58,762 nucleotides of DNA from an uncultured Acidobacteriia bacterium. GTDB lineage: Bacteria > Acidobacteriota > Terriglobia > Bryobacterales > Bryobacteraceae. The stretch's first letter is position 1; every line of letters starts with the position of its first letter. The notes beneath the pieces were generated by a model. It did no database searches, had not been told where the DNA came from, and saw only the letters and a list, made by a program, of their open reading frames with translations. Of the stretch, positions 18,133 through 26,525 are shown in pieces. Location of the stretch: NCBI GenBank assembly GCA_903900705.1, contig CAIUOG010000056.1, forward strand, positions 1 through 58,762, written 5' to 3'. A program made the translations under genes and the position numbers.

Positions 18133-19366
18133 CCACCAGAAACAGAGACCCGGTCACGAACGTTGGCATCGGATTCTCCCGCGCCATCCGCAGCGCCTCA
18201 CCGATGTTCGCCGCCGTGCGCATCCGGGGGTGATCCAGCATCTGCAGCAGGGTCTCCGGACTCAGCGCGCGCGGCTGATCCGCGGCGGTCAGAATCACCT
18301 CGTGCGCCATGGGCAACAGCGTGCCGGTCACTTCTTCAATCGCCTTATCTCGCATGGCGCCGTAAATCAGTCGCACCGGCTCCTTCGCATAAAAACGCTG
18401 GATGTAGGCCGCCAGCGCCTTCGCGCCCGCCGGATTATGCGCGCCATCCAGGATGATCTCCGGCGACTCCGCAACGCGTTCCAGCCGCCCCGGCCACACC
18501 GCGCGCGCGATGCCTTCCCGGATCACGGCAGCGGGCGCCCCAAACAGATCGAGCGTCGTCACCGCCGTGCGGGCATTCTCCACCTGATGCTCACCCGCCA
18601 GCGGACAGACAATCGGAATTTCTTCGTCCGCCACCAGCGTGAAACGGCTGCCGCCCCGCTCCTGCCGCAGGTCTTCCACGCGCCAGTACGAGGAGTGTCG
18701 CACCGGAACATTCAGTTCGAGCGCCCGCCGCTCCAGCACCGCCAACGCTTCCGGACGCTGCGCGGCAAACACCGCCGGACGGCCCTGCTTCAGAATCCCC
18801 GCCTTCTCCGCCGCAATCGACTCGATGGAAGACCCCAGAAACGCCTCATGGTCGAAATCAATCGGCGTGATCACCGCGATTTCCGGCTCAATCACATTCG
18901 TCGCGTCCAGTCGCCCGCCGAGGCCCACTTCCAGCACCACCACATCCACCTTCGCCGCCGCGAACGCCAGAAAGGCCATCGCCGTCACCGTCTCGAAGAA
19001 GCTGGGATGTGCGTCGATCTCATCCCGCCCCAGCAGGTCTTCCGCCACGGCATGCACCGCCTCGAAGGCCTCCACCCACGCCGCTTCCGACAGAAGTGCC
19101 CCGCACACCTGAATCCGTTCGCGCGGGTCGATGAGGTGCGGCGACGTGTAAACCCCGGTCCGGTACCCCGCGGCGTCCAATACCGACGCAATCATCGCGC
19201 AGGTCGATCCCTTGCCGTTGGTGCCCGCCACGTGAATACACCGCGGTTCCGCCTGCGGATTGCCCAGCTTCTCCAGCAGCGCCCGGACGCGGGCAAGGTC
19301 CCACTTCACCGTTTTCAGCTCAGGGCCGAGCGAGAAGAGAAACCGGACAGTGTCCGAAAAGGTCAT
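18107..19366 (-). CDS. folC: Bifunctional folylpolyglutamate synthase / dihydrofolate synthase
   Basis: FolC adds glutamate to dihydropteroate and then extends polyglutamate tails on folates, using ATP. The Mur-ligase-type P-loop is HVAGTNGKGSTCAM near residue 48. Other family marks are YTSPHLIDPRERIQV, DVVVLEVGLGGRLDATNV and the C-terminal ILDGAHNPAGAKAL. The 419-residue length is typical. Its ATG overlaps the accD stop by 4 bases, as in the common accD-folC order. Confidence 0.96.
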   Translation of the reverse strand: MTFSDTVRFLFSLGPELKTVKWDLARVRALLEKLGNPQAEPRCIHVAGTNGKGSTCAMIASVLDAAGYRTGVYTSPHLIDPRERIQVCGALLSEAAWVEAFEAVHAVAEDLLGRDEIDAHPSFFETVTAMAFLAFAAAKVDVVVLEVGLGGRLDATNVIEPEIAVITPIDFDHEAFLGSSIESIAAEKAGILKQGRPAVFAAQRPEALAVLERRALELNVPVRHSSYWRVEDLRQERGGSRFTLVADEEIPIVCPLAGEHQVENARTAVTTLDLFGAPAAVIREGIARAVWPGRLERVAESPEIILDGAHNPAGAKALAAYIQRFYAKEPVRLIYGAMRDKAIEEVTGTLLPMAHEVILTAADQPRALSPETLLQMLDHPRMRTAANIGEALRMARENPMPTFVTGSLFLVGEARQLFV

Positions 19367-20232
19367 GCCGCGCGTTCAACGGGTCCGCAGAAGAAGTCAA
19401 ACGCGGTCGCCAGCCAGGACTTCATTTCCGGCCGCGTCACCACCGCGTCCAGCATGCCGTGCTTCACCAGAAATTCGCTGCGCTGGAAGCCCTCGGGCAG
19501 CTTTTGCCGGATGGTCTGCTCAATCACGCGGGGACCGGCAAACCCGATCAGCGCCCCGGGCTCGGCGATATTCAGATCTCCCAGCATGGCGAAGCTTGCG
19601 GTCACGCCGCCCGTGGTCGGGTCCGTCAGCACGCTCACAAACGGAATGCCAGCCTCATCGAGGCGCATCAGAGCGGACGAAATCTTCGCCATCTGCATCA
19701 GGCTCACCGCGCCCTCCTGCATACGCGCCCCGCCGGACGCCGAAACCACAATCAGAGGCATGCGCTGCGCAATCGACCGCTCCACCGCGCGCGTGATCTT
19801 CTCCCCCACCACCGCGCCCATGCTGCCGCCGATGAACTTCATCTCCATCGCGCAGATGTTCACCGGACGCCCCGCCAGCGTGCCGCTGCCCGAAACCAGC
19901 GCGTCTTTCATCGCGGTGGAAGCCTGCATTGCCTTCAGGCGGTCACGGTACGATTTCTGGTCCACGAAGGTCAGCGGATCGGAGGAAGCCAGAGCGGCAT
20001 CATGTTCCTGATAAGCGCCATCGTCAAACAGCAGTTTCAGCCGGGTGCGCGCGTCCACGCGGAAATGGTGCCCGCACTTCCCGCACACGTTCATCGTCAG
20101 CTCAAGATCTTTTTTCCAGATGATTTCGCGGCAACCTTCGCACTTGAGCCAGAGGCCCTCGGTGCGAACGGTGCGCTCGGCTGAGTCGGTCTCTGCCTTC
20201 TTGTCGGAATTGTCTCTTTTAAACCAGGCCAT
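19363..20232 (-). CDS. accD: Acetyl-CoA carboxylase carboxyltransferase beta subunit
   Basis: AccD carries the carboxyltransferase half-site that moves the carboxyl group from biotin to acetyl-CoA, in complex with AccA (not in the window). The zinc-ribbon is intact, with four cysteines in C-E-G-C and C-G-K-C pairs at about residues 33-55. The ClpP-crotonase fold follows, with VSASGGARMQEG and LTDPTTGGVTASFAMLGD. Length of 289 residues is normal. It is followed by folC with a 4-base overlap. Confidence 0.97.
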   Translation of the reverse strand: MAWFKRDNSDKKAETDSAERTVRTEGLWLKCEGCREIIWKKDLELTMNVCGKCGHHFRVDARTRLKLLFDDGAYQEHDAALASSDPLTFVDQKSYRDRLKAMQASTAMKDALVSGSGTLAGRPVNICAMEMKFIGGSMGAVVGEKITRAVERSIAQRMPLIVVSASGGARMQEGAVSLMQMAKISSALMRLDEAGIPFVSVLTDPTTGGVTASFAMLGDLNIAEPGALIGFAGPRVIEQTIRQKLPEGFQRSEFLVKHGMLDAVVTRPEMKSWLATAFDFFCGPVERAA

Positions 20233-20262
20233 GATTTGGGTTATAGGCGAACGGCGCAGCTT

Positions 20263-20682
20263 CTAACGGGGATAAGGGTGCCCACGCAATATTGTAAACG
20301 CTCGGTAGATCTGTTCGGCGAGCACTGCCCGGGCAAGTTCATGCGGCATCGTCATCGCGGAAAGCGAGACCAGCATGTCCGCGCGCTGCCGCCATTCGTC
20401 GGAATGCCCGTCATGCCCGCCAACCACGAAAACCAGATCATGCCCCAACATCTCGCCTTTGCGAAACATCTCGGCAAACGCATGGGAATCGAGCGGCTTG
20501 CCGGCGGGGTCGAGCAGGATCTTTTTGGCTGTGGGATGCTTCGACCAGAAATCCGTCCGGTCCGGACGGATTTCGGCCATGGTGGAAGACGCGTAACGGT
20601 CGGCCCGCTTCATATAATCCTCCGCCATTGCGTTGGCGTGCGGATCTTTCTGCTTGCCGATGTAGTAGAGAAAAACCTTCAC
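20263..20682 (-). CDS. rlmH: 23S rRNA (pseudouridine1915-N3)-methyltransferase
   Basis: RlmH is a SPOUT methyltransferase that methylates pseudouridine 1915 in helix 69 of 23S rRNA in the assembled ribosome. The 139-residue protein has the SPOUT knot elements LLDPAGKPLDSHAFAEMF, DLVFVVGGHDGH and the C-terminal HELARAVLAEQIYRAFTILRGHPYPR; key residues are the GGHDG loop and the final HPYH-like HPYP. The last position reads HPYPR where HPYH is usual in many relatives. Its ATG overlaps the rsfS stop by 4 bases, so both ribosome genes form one operon. Confidence 0.94.
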   Translation of the reverse strand: MKVFLYYIGKQKDPHANAMAEDYMKRADRYASSTMAEIRPDRTDFWSKHPTAKKILLDPAGKPLDSHAFAEMFRKGEMLGHDLVFVVGGHDGHSDEWRQRADMLVSLSAMTMPHELARAVLAEQIYRAFTILRGHPYPR

Positions 20683-21158
20683 TCTTCCGTGGAAGCCGGC
20701 GCGGCTGGAGGAACCACCAGCTTCCGGATACCCGCCGTCCCCATGCTGAACGGGAGTTCTTCGCGATGGTTCGGGTTTTTCGGGACGTCCACGATCTTCG
20801 CTTCCCGCCAGAGACGGTCCAGATCGTAAAACTCGCGCGCCTTCTCAGAGAAAACGTGAACGATCAGGTCGGAGTAATCGCTCAGAACCCATTCGCCGGG
20901 TTCATAGCCTTCGATGCTGATGGCGTACTCACCCTGCTTCTTCAGTTCCTGCTGGATGGCGTCCGTAATGGTTTGCGCCTGTTTCGGGTTGCTCGCCGTG
21001 CAGATCAGGAAGTAATCGGTGAAAGTGGTAACGCCGGTAAGATCCAGAACTTTGATGTTGGCGGCTTTTTTGGAATCGGCCGCCCAGGCTGCAACCTGCC
21101 AGCCAGGCAGGACTTGTTCAGTTACTTCTTGTTCGGTACTGGTATTGTCGGAATTCAA
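20679..21158 (-). CDS. rsfS: Ribosome silencing factor RsfS
   Basis: RsfS (YbeB, DUF143) binds L14 on the large subunit and blocks 30S joining in starvation. The core starts near residue 28 with AADSKKAANIKVLDL, followed by FTDYFLICTASNPKQAQTI and the C-terminal WVLSDYSDLIVHVFSEKAREFYDLDRLW. A 25-residue acidic N-terminal extension and a Pro/Ala-rich C-terminal tail make it longer (159) than the usual 105-120. It is the first gene of the minus-strand run rsfS-rlmH-accD-folC and diverges from the coiled-coil gene at 21214. Confidence 0.93.
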   Translation of the reverse strand: MNSDNTSTEQEVTEQVLPGWQVAAWAADSKKAANIKVLDLTGVTTFTDYFLICTASNPKQAQTITDAIQQELKKQGEYAISIEGYEPGEWVLSDYSDLIVHVFSEKAREFYDLDRLWREAKIVDVPKNPNHREELPFSMGTAGIRKLVVPPAAPASTEE

Positions 21159-21213
21159 TGGTTCGGTTTGTGGCAGAACTTCGGCCTCATCCTCATCGTA
21201 CTATAAAGAAAGC

Positions 21214-22134
21214 GTGTTTTATCGATTGACCGCGTTCGCGGTACTACTCCCGCTGCTGTGCGGAACACATCTGGAGGCTCAGATTCCGGTGCAGGCGTCG
21301 CCTTCCACTGAAGAAGTTGCCGCCATTCCGCAGTTACAATCCGGCGCTCCGGAGCTACAACCAGACATGGAAGATCCGGGCGTGGTGCGCGCTCTGCAGG
21401 ACGTGGAACGCGTCAAATCTCTCATCAACCAGGGTGCTTTACCCCTGATGCGCCTTCGCCGGGCACAGGAAGACCTCGAGATCGCCAAGGATATGTCCAT
21501 CCTGCGCCGCAGCATCTACAGTCAGGACCTGCTGCCGGAACAGGCGGAACAGATGGTGGCGGTGGCCCAGAGAGTCGTGCTCCGGCGGCAACGGTCGCTC
21601 ATCGAAATGCAGCAACTGGTCAGCTCCGGCGTGATCTCCCGCGCGGAAGCGGAATCGAGCGGGGCGGATTTTGAACGTTCCCGCACGGAACTGCATCTCG
21701 CCGAAACCCGCGCGCACCTCATCCAGCAGATGGCGGAAACGCTGCGCATCGAGAAAGGCATCGCAAACCTCGAAATGCAGGTGGATTCCCACCCGGAGTG
21801 GAACGGCGCCGTTTATACGCGCTATGACGGAAAGGGTTCCGTCACCCCGGCTGAGATTGAGAAAGTCACGGTTGCCTTCAGCACCCGCTTCGCCAAAGCC
21901 ATGCCGATCAGCGCCAACGGCGAGACGGCACTACATAAGTCCCTGGGCTTCGACCATCGCGGCAGAGTGGACGTCGCCGTCAGTCCGGACCAGCCGGAAG
22001 GCGCCTGGCTGATGCGTTTCCTCGAATCCAATCGGATCCCCTACTTCGCCTTCCGTATGGCTGTGCCCGGCAAAGCCACCGGCGCACACATTCACATCGG
22101 GCCCCAAAGCGCAAAACTCACGGCAAAGTTCTAA
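21214..22134 (+). CDS. Exported coiled-coil protein with M15-peptidase-like C-terminus
   Basis: The frame is open from 21019, but a signal peptide (VFYRLTAFAVLLPLLCGTHL...AQ) starts at the GTG at 21214, giving 306 residues. Residues about 50-185 are strongly helical with heptad character, similar to the periplasmic hairpins of TolC-type proteins. The last 90 residues change character: ALHKSLGFDHRGRVDVAV, then RIPYFAFR, then GKATGAHIHIG. The H-x-G-x-x-D and H-x-H spacing recalls the zinc site of M15 D-Ala-D-Ala peptidases. This peptidase link is inference; the protein could also be a non-catalytic envelope factor. Confidence 0.75.
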   Translation: MFYRLTAFAVLLPLLCGTHLEAQIPVQASPSTEEVAAIPQLQSGAPELQPDMEDPGVVRALQDVERVKSLINQGALPLMRLRRAQEDLEIAKDMSILRRSIYSQDLLPEQAEQMVAVAQRVVLRRQRSLIEMQQLVSSGVISRAEAESSGADFERSRTELHLAETRAHLIQQMAETLRIEKGIANLEMQVDSHPEWNGAVYTRYDGKGSVTPAEIEKVTVAFSTRFAKAMPISANGETALHKSLGFDHRGRVDVAVSPDQPEGAWLMRFLESNRIPYFAFRMAVPGKATGAHIHIGPQSAKLTAKF

Positions 22135-22565
22135 CCGCGCTGCCGGATCTCCCGGATGGTGGACGTCGTCACCAGATTGTGCGCCGGATGCCGGAACTCC
22201 AGTCGCATGCCACGCCCGATAAAGCTCGGCTTCAGCAGCGAACCACCCCAGCTCGACCCCTGAATCCGAACTTCCACCGGCACCGGGCAGTACGTGGGAT
22301 GGCCGGATATCAGCGCCTTCCCTTCCCCCGCCGTCACCAGATGGTACAGATTATGCTGGGTTTCCACTTCCAGCTGTACGCCGGCGGCGAGCTCGGAGAG
22401 GTACACCCCGCCCTCAATCTCCGAACCGATCAGGCTTCGATTGATTTCCGCGCTCAGATTCCGGTGGGCGGCCGCACCGCCCGCCTCCGGACTTGCCGAC
22501 TGCCCGTCTTCCACCCCGCCCGCACTTGTGTCCACGTTTCCATCTCCCGGTTGTTTTGTCCGCAA
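22131..22565 (-). CDS. Unnamed all-beta protein, 144 residues
   Basis: I do not recognise a named family. After a low-complexity N-terminus (about residues 1-40), a compact beta-rich region begins: GSEIEGGVYLSELAAGVQLE, then LYHLVTAGEGKALISGHPTY, then QGSSWGGSLLKPSFIGRGM, and finally LVTTSTIREIRQRG. Conserved-looking Gly, Trp and His residues suggest a real fold instead of a spurious frame. No signal peptide or helix of membrane type is seen. It lies 10 bases after the methyltransferase gene on the same strand, and its stop overlaps the convergent coiled-coil gene by 4 bases. Confidence 0.72.
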   Translation of the reverse strand: MRTKQPGDGNVDTSAGGVEDGQSASPEAGGAAAHRNLSAEINRSLIGSEIEGGVYLSELAAGVQLEVETQHNLYHLVTAGEGKALISGHPTYCPVPVEVRIQGSSWGGSLLKPSFIGRGMRLEFRHPAHNLVTTSTIREIRQRG

Positions 22566-22575
22566 AACCGCTTAC

Positions 22576-23277
22576 TTATTTCTGCGCAAACCAGACCAAA
22601 AAGAGGCCATCGGGCTCAACATCTTCCCAATAAGACAAAAACTCGCTGCGAACCGAGCTGCAATCGCGTTCCAGCAGCTTCTCCAGTTCGCGGCGCTCAA
22701 ACCAGCGTTCCCAGGCCGGGGTCTTGAAACGGCCCCAGTGCTCGGCATTCTTGTCGATGATGACCAGCTTCCCGCCCGGCTTCAGAATCCGGCACATCTC
22801 CGCTACAGCGCGGTCAATCTCAACCGCGTGCTCCAGGGATTCCGTCGCGTACACGCAGTCGAACGTTGAGGCGGCAAAGGGCAACTCGGTCATCATGCCG
22901 GAGATCCTATGAATGCCGGCGGGCACACACGCGAGCATTTCCTCCGAGATATCCAGAGCAGAGAACCGAACGCCCGGATTCTGCTCCAACAGAATCCGGG
23001 CAAATCGGCCTTTACCGCACCCAACGTCCAACACTTGCTTATCGGCAAGAGGCCCAAAATACTTTAGAAGAACCTGGACGTGCAGAATACGGGGGTCAAT
23101 TGTGGAGGGGAAATGCTCTTCGTCATGCGAGGCTTCGTTGAAACTGCGGCGAATCTCACGGCGAAGTTCGGGATCCAGGGCGGAAACAGCAGGAGCGACC
23201 TCCGGGGGAGTCCCGGCCGCCTGCTGACGGCCGGCCCACCTCTCCCGGAATCGCTCCCAAATGGACAACAGACTCAC
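22576..23277 (-). CDS. Class I SAM-dependent methyltransferase
   Basis: The 233-residue protein has the Rossmann-type SAM site VLDVGCGKGRFARIL near residue 82, the second motif RFSALDISEEML, and post-motifs FDCVYATESLEHAVEI and LKPGGKLVIIDKN typical of the Methyltransf_11 group. The substrate is unknown; quinone, lipid or small-molecule methylation are all possible. The start overlaps the phosphofructokinase stop codon by 4 bases. An N-terminal extension of about 70 residues precedes the SAM-binding core. Confidence 0.9.
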   Translation of the reverse strand: MSLLSIWERFRERWAGRQQAAGTPPEVAPAVSALDPELRREIRRSFNEASHDEEHFPSTIDPRILHVQVLLKYFGPLADKQVLDVGCGKGRFARILLEQNPGVRFSALDISEEMLACVPAGIHRISGMMTELPFAASTFDCVYATESLEHAVEIDRAVAEMCRILKPGGKLVIIDKNAEHWGRFKTPAWERWFERRELEKLLERDCSSVRSEFLSYWEDVEPDGLFLVWFAQK

Positions 23278-24458
23278 GGACGGGTCAGGAAAATGGGCAG
23301 CCCCATCTTGCCCGCATAGCTCGGGCGGTACCGCTCCGTGTTGTACATGGAGGCGATATCCACCTTGCGCGGTCCCAGCTTCGGGTCCGGGATCTCCACC
23401 GCCGCATAGCAGCCGGCGTTGATCGCCATCATCTTGCCGTATTCACCCTTTTCGATCAGGTCAGCGGCCATACCCGCGAAAGTAGAGGCAACCATGCGGT
23501 CCACAAAGTCCGGCGCGCCGCTTCGCAGATCGTAGGTCAGATCGCTGACAATGGTTTCCTCACCCAGCTTGTCCTGAATCATTTCATTCAGGGCTTCGGC
23601 CACGTTCATCTTTTTGCGGTGCCCGAACGCGTCCGCACGGCCATACTCCTGCACTTCGTAACCTTCCCACTCCGCGCCTTCCGACAGCAGCACCAGAGCA
23701 TACGAGCTCGGGTTGTTCTTCTTGTCCTCGGCCAGCAGGTCGATCATCCTGTCCGCGTTGATCTTAAACTCCGGAATCACGCAGCGCATCGAGTTCACGT
23801 AAGCCGTATAGAGCGCCGTGTAGCCCGCGTCGCGCCCGAAGATACGGAACACGCCGATCCGTTCATGCGAACCAATCGTGCTGCGCTGACGGTCAATGGC
23901 GTCGGTCGCACGGTTCACCGCCGTCGAGAAACCGATGCAGTATTCCGTGTTCCGCACGTCGTTGTCCATCGTTTTCGGCACCGCGATCACCTTCACGCCC
24001 GCCCGGTCCAGATGGGCCGCGTAGCTCAGCGTGTCGTCGCCGCCAATCGCCACCAGATACTCGATTTCCAGCTTCTCCAGGTTCTTCAGCACCTGCGGCG
24101 TCATGTCATACACCGTCGACGTGACGCCCTTCTTGGTATGCTGCGAAGCCGCAAAGGTCATGCCGGAAAGGAAGCCCGGCGTCTTTTTCATCTTTGCCGG
24201 ATTGGTGCGCGAACTGTGCAGCCACGTTCCGCCGGTGCGATCAATATTCCGCGTGTTATCGCGATTCAGACCGATGATGTAACGGCCTTCGCTGGCCGGA
24301 TCTTCGAAGTTGACGTGCGTCAGGCCTTCCCAGCCGCGGCGAATACCCACCACATCGCGGCCCATCTCACCGGCCCGGTAAACGACGGTCTTAATAACGG
24401 CATTGAGACCGGGGACGTCGCCGCCACCGGTCAGAATTCCGATCTTCCCTGCTTTCAT
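23274..24458 (-). CDS. 6-phosphofructokinase with pyrophosphate-type signature
   Basis: This PfkA-family enzyme phosphorylates fructose 6-phosphate at C1. I place the start at the ATG at 24458, which has an AGGAGA ribosome site 5 bases upstream and begins MKAGKIGILTGGGDVPGLN; the frame itself opens at 24548. The phosphoryl donor site reads IGGDDTLSYA and the catalytic loop reads VPKTMDNDV. Family knowledge links G-G-D-D-T and P-K-T to pyrophosphate-dependent enzymes, while ATP enzymes have G-G-D-G-S and P-G-T. So this is probably a PPi-PFK, able to run in both directions. The length of 394 residues also fits. Confidence 0.9.
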   Translation of the reverse strand: MKAGKIGILTGGGDVPGLNAVIKTVVYRAGEMGRDVVGIRRGWEGLTHVNFEDPASEGRYIIGLNRDNTRNIDRTGGTWLHSSRTNPAKMKKTPGFLSGMTFAASQHTKKGVTSTVYDMTPQVLKNLEKLEIEYLVAIGGDDTLSYAAHLDRAGVKVIAVPKTMDNDVRNTEYCIGFSTAVNRATDAIDRQRSTIGSHERIGVFRIFGRDAGYTALYTAYVNSMRCVIPEFKINADRMIDLLAEDKKNNPSSYALVLLSEGAEWEGYEVQEYGRADAFGHRKKMNVAEALNEMIQDKLGEETIVSDLTYDLRSGAPDFVDRMVASTFAGMAADLIEKGEYGKMMAINAGCYAAVEIPDPKLGPRKVDIASMYNTERYRPSYAGKMGLPIFLTRP

Positions 24459-24529
24459 TGTTTCTCCTGCGTGAATTGGGGTGAAGAACCATTGTACGGG
24501 TTCCCCGGCTTCATCGAGGAACCCTCGCG

Positions 24530-26383
24530 TCATGGCTGCGGCGAACATGATTGTGTCATGGCATGCGCGCGGGATCCATCCGCTCCCGTCCCCCGCAGCA
24601 GTTCCTCAAACGTCTGCAGCGGCGCCGCGTTTCCACCCGCGCCCGACGCGGGTATCAGCGCGAACCGGTCGAGCGCGGTCAGCGTAAACCGGGGGTCGGA
24701 GGTATCCGGCTGCGGCACGCCGGGCGAGAGTTCCACCTGACCGTTCGGCACACAAAGCGACGGATGATCGAAGGGCGCGCGCTCGTACCGCACACGGTCA
24801 TCGCTCAGCGCCTTCACAAACGCCACCAAAGCCGCCTGATCCGCCCCGGAGAGCCGGATCCTCCCGATACCAGGCCCGAGGTTGCCACCCGCCGGGAAAT
24901 CACCGTTACGGGCGTAGAACGCCATCACCTGCTCCAGCGTCGCCTGCCCGCCGTCGTGGAAATAAGGGCCCGTGAACTCCGCGTTGCGCAGGCCCGGCGC
25001 TTTGAAGGTTCCGTTGGCCGCGCCGGTCTGGCCCGGCGTGAAAAGGGGCAACCCGAAACCATCGTTCCCGCCCAGTCCCGCATCTTCCGCCATCTGGCTG
25101 ACGCCGGTCCGGAAGAACCCGGCATCGGACGGGTTGCCCGGATTCGCGTTGGCCCGTAAGGCGTTGGTATAGGAAGCCCCCGTGAACTCAGCTCCCTGGT
25201 GGCACTGCGTGCACTGCGAGCCACCGTCCGTGAAGGCCGCCAACCCTTGCTGTTCCAGCGCCGTGAGCGCCGTCCGGTTGCCTTCCAGAAACTGATCGAC
25301 GCGCGTCGCATCGGAAATCAGCGTGCTCTCATAGGCCTGAATCGCCAGCCCCCAGTACAGGCCGAAATTGCTTTCCATCTGATTCGTTTCCGCTGTCGCC
25401 GGAGCGCTCCACCACACCGGCTGAAAGGCCGCCTGAATCAGCGCCGCATAGGTGCTGGTCAGGCCGTTGCCCGCCGCATTCGCCAGGGCGCCCAGCACGC
25501 TGTCATCCGTCCGGACCTGTTGCAGCGCCAGCGGCCGCAGCGAGAGAAGTTTCCTTCCCAGCTTCGGCCACACCCGCCCGTCATACGACATTTCCGTCGC
25601 GTTGAGCGCCGGCCCCACCGCCTGCGACGCCAGACTCGAATTCGTGATCCGCACCTGCTCGCGGACCAACGCGCCATTGCGCCACGCCAGCACATTGGCC
25701 GCCGGATCGGAAGCACCAAACGGGTTCGCCCCGTTAAACGTGTTGCTCGCCCTGCCATCCCAGAAATTGCGAACGTTAAAAACCGCGTTGATCACACTGG
25801 GCGCGTTGCGACCCGTCACCTGACGGGTCCGGATTCCACCGATCGAGAACGCCGCTTCCCCCGCAACATCGGAGCCATCATCCACCGTGCTCCCCGGCGT
25901 CACATCGAAAAAGTTCCGGTGCACCACACCGGCGGACCCCGCGACCTGCCGCCTGTCGCTCGTCACCGCCGAACGGTTGTTCGCCGGGTTGGAAAGCTGA
26001 TGAAACGGAAAATCCGTCACCGACAATGTCGCGTTCGGCGTCGGGAAGTTGCTCAAACCCACCGGACTCGAAAGCTGGTTCTGCAGACGATGGTCCGCGC
26101 CCGCATGAAAGTGACAGGTCGCGCAGGCCGTGCGGCCATCGCCGCCCGCCTGCATGTCCCAGAAAAAGGCCTTACCCAGCGCCACCAGCGCGGTCTGATC
26201 GCTGACGTAGGTGCTGAGGTTCGGCGGTACCGGAACCGCAACGGTCCGAAGGGATGGAATATTGGCCCCGCCGCCACCGCCTGGCCCCCCGCCGCCCGGG
26301 CCGCCACGCTGCGCCTGCGCCAGTGTCGCACCGGCCACAAATGAGATGAATCCGCAAACAATGAGTGATGTTCTGTATGTCAC
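24530..26383 (-). CDS. MauG/di-heme cytochrome c peroxidase family protein, exported
   Basis: The protein has a signal peptide (about residues 1-24), then a Gly/Pro-rich linker, then a two-domain cytochrome c peroxidase-like body of 617 residues. Two haem-binding motifs are seen: C-A-T-C-H at residues 87-91 and C-T-Q-C-H at 391-395. Sequence such as ALGKAFFWDMQ before the first motif and GTFKAPGLRNAEFTGPYFHDG after the second are typical of this family. It is longer than simple peroxidases. It may reduce peroxide or oxidise a protein or small molecule in the periplasm. It sits just downstream of a two-component system whose candidate DNA motif lies in its upstream region. Confidence 0.9.
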   Translation of the reverse strand: MTYRTSLIVCGFISFVAGATLAQAQRGGPGGGGPGGGGGANIPSLRTVAVPVPPNLSTYVSDQTALVALGKAFFWDMQAGGDGRTACATCHFHAGADHRLQNQLSSPVGLSNFPTPNATLSVTDFPFHQLSNPANNRSAVTSDRRQVAGSAGVVHRNFFDVTPGSTVDDGSDVAGEAAFSIGGIRTRQVTGRNAPSVINAVFNVRNFWDGRASNTFNGANPFGASDPAANVLAWRNGALVREQVRITNSSLASQAVGPALNATEMSYDGRVWPKLGRKLLSLRPLALQQVRTDDSVLGALANAAGNGLTSTYAALIQAAFQPVWWSAPATAETNQMESNFGLYWGLAIQAYESTLISDATRVDQFLEGNRTALTALEQQGLAAFTDGGSQCTQCHQGAEFTGASYTNALRANANPGNPSDAGFFRTGVSQMAEDAGLGGNDGFGLPLFTPGQTGAANGTFKAPGLRNAEFTGPYFHDGGQATLEQVMAFYARNGDFPAGGNLGPGIGRIRLSGADQAALVAFVKALSDDRVRYERAPFDHPSLCVPNGQVELSPGVPQPDTSDPRFTLTALDRFALIPASGAGGNAAPLQTFEELLRGTGADGSRAHAMTQSCSPQP

Positions 26384-26428
26384 GCTGTTTCCCCGCTGCT
26401 CAATTAAACGCGGCGGAGGGGCATGGGG

Positions 26429-26444
26429 ATTACGGTATTACGGT
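26429..26444. repeat. Tandem 8-base repeat ATTACGGT x2
   Basis: Two head-to-tail copies of ATTACGGT stand 46-61 bases upstream of the cytochrome start codon. The position is suitable for an operator, but an 8-base tandem could arise by slippage. Confidence 0.4.
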
Positions 26445-26510
26445 AAAACCTCAACGCAACGGAACCCTTGTTTCATTGGGTTTCCAGGGCCTGCGGACAT
26501 GTTGTTCTTA

Positions 26511-26520
26511 ACAGTCTTAA
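26511..26520. promoter_or_regulatory. Copy of ACAGTCTTAA, candidate response-regulator site
   Basis: The 10-mer ACAGTCTTAA on the plus strand here is identical to two copies found on the minus strand upstream of the histidine kinase gene. A half-copy (TCTTAAC) precedes it directly. It lies about 130 bases upstream of the cytochrome start. Confidence 0.45.
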
Positions 26521-26525
26521 TGAGC

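Larger units (their letters stand above)
26384..26525. promoter_or_regulatory. Intergenic region upstream of the cytochrome gene
   Basis: The 142-base gap between the response regulator stop and the cytochrome start holds a tandem ATTACGGT repeat (26429-26444), an inverted repeat GGAACCC / GGGTTTCC (26461-26485), and one copy of ACAGTCTTAA (26511-26520). The inverted repeat is not followed by a T run on the minus strand, so it is not a clear terminator. The region probably contains the cytochrome promoter. Confidence 0.5.

Noticed and set aside
26461-26485. Inverted repeat GGAACCC/GGGTTTCC as terminator of the response regulator gene
   Set aside because: The stem is short and is not followed by a T run on the minus strand.
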